A model generated the notes under the pieces. The model did not search any database and was not told where the DNA came from. It worked only from the letters and a program-made list of their open reading frames with translations. This document shows positions 61,425 through 64,000 of a stretch of DNA of 64,000 nucleotides, one piece after another; position 1 is the first letter of the stretch; each line of letters starts with the position of its first letter. The translations under genes and the position numbers were made by a program. The DNA lies in assembly GCF_000968175.1 (NCBI RefSeq), contig NZ_FO704551.1, positions 2,728,001 to 2,792,000 of the forward strand, read 5' to 3'. Origin of the DNA: Xenorhabdus poinarii G6 (lineage in GTDB: Bacteria; Pseudomonadota; Gammaproteobacteria; Enterobacterales; Enterobacteriaceae).

Positions 61425-62053
61425 ATTTAATAATTATACTTAAAATCACATCCTCTTTTAAATAGAAGTCAAAATATAATATGAGCTACAACATGGCTCA
61501 TATTATAACAAGTAAAATAACATTACATTTTTCTCGATTCCGCATAGTAACTGCAACATGAAATTTACATTAAAATCACTTATAACGATTTAATGTAAAA
61601 TACTATTTTCTAACTATAGTCAACCTTCATATCAAAAATTAAACGTAATTTATACTTATAAAAACATAAAAAGTTTGTGTTAAAACAATATACAATGATG
61701 TAATCTCTATTAAATTACTCAATAAATAAAACAGCATATAAAAGTAAAATGCTTTGATGACGATGGCATACAATATAAATATTTTTAGTAAAAAAATCAA
61801 TTAATTAAGATGATTTACTGATTTTTATGTCGTTACAATCAGGAGATTCTTGACCTCAATTCTGAGTCGATCACATAACTCAACATCGACTGAAAGTCTT
61901 GTATATCAGGAACCGAAATAAAGAGTCCTATTATTGGGAAATTAGAACCTAATGGGTAGATGTTTAGTTAGATACAGAGTGTTTAGCTTTACCAATCACA
62001 CTAAAATTTAACAAAAAATTTTCACAATATTAAAAAACAAAGGAGTACGTAAT
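61425..62053. other. AT-rich gap before dcuA with a hairpin
   Basis: 629 bases without a recognised gene. A perfect 12-bp stem TATAATATGAGC (61475-61486) / GCTCATATTATA (61496-61507) lies 50 bases after the carrier gene and probably ends its transcript, though no T-run follows. The region from about 61830 must hold the dcuA promoter, since the terminator after aspA and the insertion separate dcuA from its usual partner; no clean boxes were found. Confidence 0.5.
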
Positions 62054-63355
62054 ATGTTAGCCGTAGAATTAATTATCGTTCTGCTGGCCATTTTTTTGGG
62101 AGCGCGATTAGGGGGAATCGGTATTGGCTTTGCAGGGGGAATTGGTGTCTTAGTTCTGTCTATAATCGGAGTCAAACCGGGAAGTATTCCATTTGACGTT
62201 ATTTCAATCATCATGGGAGTTATTGCGGCTATTTCTGTCATGCAAGTAGCTGGTGGGCTAGATTATTTGGTCCAACAAACAGAGAAGCTACTGAGAAGAA
62301 ACCCGAAGTATATCACTATCCTCGCACCAATCGTCACTTATTGTTTGACGTTGTTGGCTGGAACAGGAAATATCTCTCTGGCAACACAACCGGTGATCGC
62401 CGAAGTAGCAAAAGAACAAGGCATTAAACCATGTCGGCCACTATCAACAGCCGTCGTAGCCGCACAAATTGGACTCACCTCTTCACCAATCTCCGCCGCA
62501 GTAGTTTATATGTCTTCTATTATGGAAGGGCAAGGTATTAGCTATATTCAAATGTTGATGGTAATAATCCCCTCATCGTTTACTGCGGTTATTTTGATGT
62601 CATTCATTATTTCATGGTTTTTCGATTCTAAATTGTCTAACGATCCGATTTATCAAAAACGCCTTGCAGATGGCCTAATCGAACTACGCAGTAACCATAA
62701 AATTGATATCAAACCCAAAGCAAAGCTCTCTGTCCTACTGTTTCTATTAGGGGTAATTGGGATCGTTATTTATGCAATTATCAACAGTCCGAGTATTGGT
62801 CTTGTTGCAAAACCCCTGATGAACACCACAAATGCAATTCTGATCATCATGCTCAGTATCGCTACTCTTACCACCATTCTCTGCTCTGTCGATACGGATG
62901 CCATTCTGAACTCAAGTACTTTTAAAGCAGGCATGAGTGCATGTATCTGTATTTTAGGGGTTGCATGGCTAGGGGATACTTTTGTACAGGCTAATCTTGA
63001 CTGGATCAAAGCAACTGCCGGGAGTTTGATCCATGCTCAACCGTGGCTGCTGGCCGTCATTTTCTTCTTCTGTTCCGCTTTGCTTTACTCGCAAGCAGCA
63101 ACAGCAAAAGCATTGATGCCAATGGCACTGGCACTGCATGTCACACCATTAACCGCAATTGCTTCTTTCCCGGCAGTATCGGGGTTGTTTATCCTGCCAA
63201 CGTACCCAACACTGGTTGCCGCAGTACAAATGGATGATACTGGAACCACCCGTATCGGGCGTTTTGTCTTCAATCACCCCTTCTTTATTCCAGGCACTGT
63301 TGCCGTTGTCTTGGCGGTCGCATTCGGCTTCCTGTTTGGTGGTATGATTTTGTAG
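62054..63355 (+). CDS. dcuA: C4-dicarboxylate transporter DcuA
   Basis: Exchanges aspartate, fumarate, malate and succinate across the inner membrane. 433 residues, the length of E. coli DcuA, and nearly the same text (IFLGARLGGIGIGFAGGIG, LLRRNPKYITILAPIVTY, AAVQMDDTGTTRIG). AAAGGAGTACG precedes the ATG. Normally follows aspA; here its own promoter must be used. Confidence 0.97.
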   Translation: MLAVELIIVLLAIFLGARLGGIGIGFAGGIGVLVLSIIGVKPGSIPFDVISIIMGVIAAISVMQVAGGLDYLVQQTEKLLRRNPKYITILAPIVTYCLTLLAGTGNISLATQPVIAEVAKEQGIKPCRPLSTAVVAAQIGLTSSPISAAVVYMSSIMEGQGISYIQMLMVIIPSSFTAVILMSFIISWFFDSKLSNDPIYQKRLADGLIELRSNHKIDIKPKAKLSVLLFLLGVIGIVIYAIINSPSIGLVAKPLMNTTNAILIIMLSIATLTTILCSVDTDAILNSSTFKAGMSACICILGVAWLGDTFVQANLDWIKATAGSLIHAQPWLLAVIFFFCSALLYSQAATAKALMPMALALHVTPLTAIASFPAVSGLFILPTYPTLVAAVQMDDTGTTRIGRFVFNHPFFIPGTVAVVLAVAFGFLFGGMIL

Positions 63356-63365
63356 TCTTAGACTT

Positions 63366-63402
63366 GAAAGGTATCAGGGGTGGAACACCCCTGATACCTT
63401 TC
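63366..63402 (+). terminator. Strong terminator after dcuA
   Basis: AAAGGTATCAGGGGT (63367-63381) pairs perfectly with ACCCCTGATACCTTT (63387-63401), loop of 5, followed by CTTCTT. It closes the dcuA transcript 11 bases after the stop. Confidence 0.88.
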
Positions 63403-63550
63403 TTCTTATCTCTCTTTTCCTGTCAAAAAAACCGTACTGACTTAATATTAGACAAGCGGCTTTCTGCCATCAGCTTCATCGGTTATAGTGCAAAGTCGGA
63501 TAGCTTATCTTTACAAATCAAACCCACGATTAAGCAGGTTAAAGATTCTT

Positions 63551-64000
63551 ATGATGAAACGTATTCTCATGTTGTGTTTCTTGTTTAGCAGTATTGCGTT
63601 ATCTTCTGTCAAAGCTAATGCACTGTTTGAACAAACCGGCAACAGTTTTTACCTTCCTGCTAACCAGGCATTCATGTTTGATTTCCAACAACAAGGAAAC
63701 AAGCTCATCCTGAACTGGGATATCAAACCCGGTTATTATCTCTACCAACGACAATTCAATATCGTTCCTAATGAAGAAATATCATTGGGTAAAATTGAGT
63801 ACCCCCAAGGGGTAACGCATCAAGATGAGTTTTTTGGCAAAACAGAGGTTTATTTTCAATCGGCACGCATTGATATCCCTCTCCTCTCTGCCACCAATGA
63901 CGGCGCTCTCCAAGTCACATACCAAGGATGTGCAGAAGCAGGCTACTGTTATCCCCCTGAAACCGTCAGCGTACCACTGCAAGCCATTGTGGCCTCCAGC
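63551..64000 (+). CDS. dsbD: Thiol:disulfide interchange protein DsbD, N-terminal part
   Basis: 150 codons to the window edge. A signal peptide (MMKRILMLCFLFSSIALSSV, cut near VKANA) is followed by the N-terminal periplasmic domain with QAFMFDFQQQGNKL, GYYLYQRQF and the redox pair in YQGCAEAGYCYPPET (Cys103/Cys109 in E. coli). DsbD carries electrons from cytoplasmic thioredoxin to DsbC, DsbG and CcmG. An ATG at 63554 is an equal alternative start. E. coli has cutA before dsbD; none is seen here. Confidence 0.93.
   Translation, partial: MMKRILMLCFLFSSIALSSVKANALFEQTGNSFYLPANQAFMFDFQQQGNKLILNWDIKPGYYLYQRQFNIVPNEEISLGKIEYPQGVTHQDEFFGKTEVYFQSARIDIPLLSATNDGALQVTYQGCAEAGYCYPPETVSVPLQAIVASS

Noticed and set aside
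63364..63588. Open frame of 74 codons between dcuA and dsbD
   Set aside because: It starts inside the dcuA terminator hairpin, has no ribosome site, overlaps the dsbD start and has no recognisable family.

Overview
The window looks like chromosomal DNA of an insect-associated enterobacterium of the Morganellaceae, most probably Xenorhabdus. Gene order follows two Escherichia coli neighbourhoods closely, the codon and base composition is moderately AT-rich, and a complete six-gene fimbrial operon (A-C-D-G-H-J order) matches the mrx operon described for Xenorhabdus nematophila. The species call is an inference from remembered gene order and proteins; no database search was run.

Layout. 1-7.7 kb: yaaA (partial), talB, mog, an MHS-type MFS transporter, satP, dnaK-dnaJ with a clear sigma-32 promoter. 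7.7-11.8 kb: an accessory patch between dnaJ and nhaA, holding an intact IS982-family element, an IS630-family transposase remnant, an XRE/MmyB-type regulator, a broken small gene and an MFS efflux pump. 11.9-26.6 kb: core block nhaA-nhaR, rpsT, ribF-ileS-lspA-fkpB-ispH, dapB, carA-carB with ARG boxes. 26.7-33.3 kb: mrxACDGHJ on the minus strand. 33.8-42.1 kb: nucleoside catabolism on the minus strand (yjjU-yjjV, a CNT nucleoside transporter, deoC-deoA-deoB-deoD); both the transporter and deoC have paired CRP sites exactly 52 bp apart with a CytR-like half-site between them. 42.3-46.1 kb: prfC, holD-rimI, rsmC. 46.3-50.7 kb: two tandem tRNA-Leu(CAG) genes, phoA, a nucleoside hydrolase, a TauE/SafE exporter, small HTH regulators. 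51-58.5 kb: sugE/gdx with a guanidine-II (mini-ykkC) riboswitch, efp and epmB, yjeI, groES-groEL, fxsA, aspA. 58.5-62 kb: accessory insertion splitting the usual aspA-dcuA pair: a decayed IS5-family transposase followed by an AT-rich two-gene cassette (a clavaminate-synthase-like Fe(II)/2-oxoglutarate oxygenase and an AEC-family carrier). 62-64 kb: dcuA and the start of dsbD.

How the genes work together. Most of the window is housekeeping: chaperones (DnaK/J, GroES/EL), translation (IleS, S20, EF-P plus its modifying enzyme EpmB, RF3, RimI, RsmC), pyrimidine/arginine precursor supply (CarAB), lysine/cell wall (DapB), isoprenoids (IspH), nucleoside salvage and C4-dicarboxylate metabolism (AspA, DcuA). 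The accessory parts are the fimbrial operon, the dnaJ-nhaA patch, and the oxygenase/carrier cassette. The cassette is the best candidate for undescribed biology: it could make and export a hydroxylated amino acid or similar small molecule, but the substrate cannot be read from sequence.
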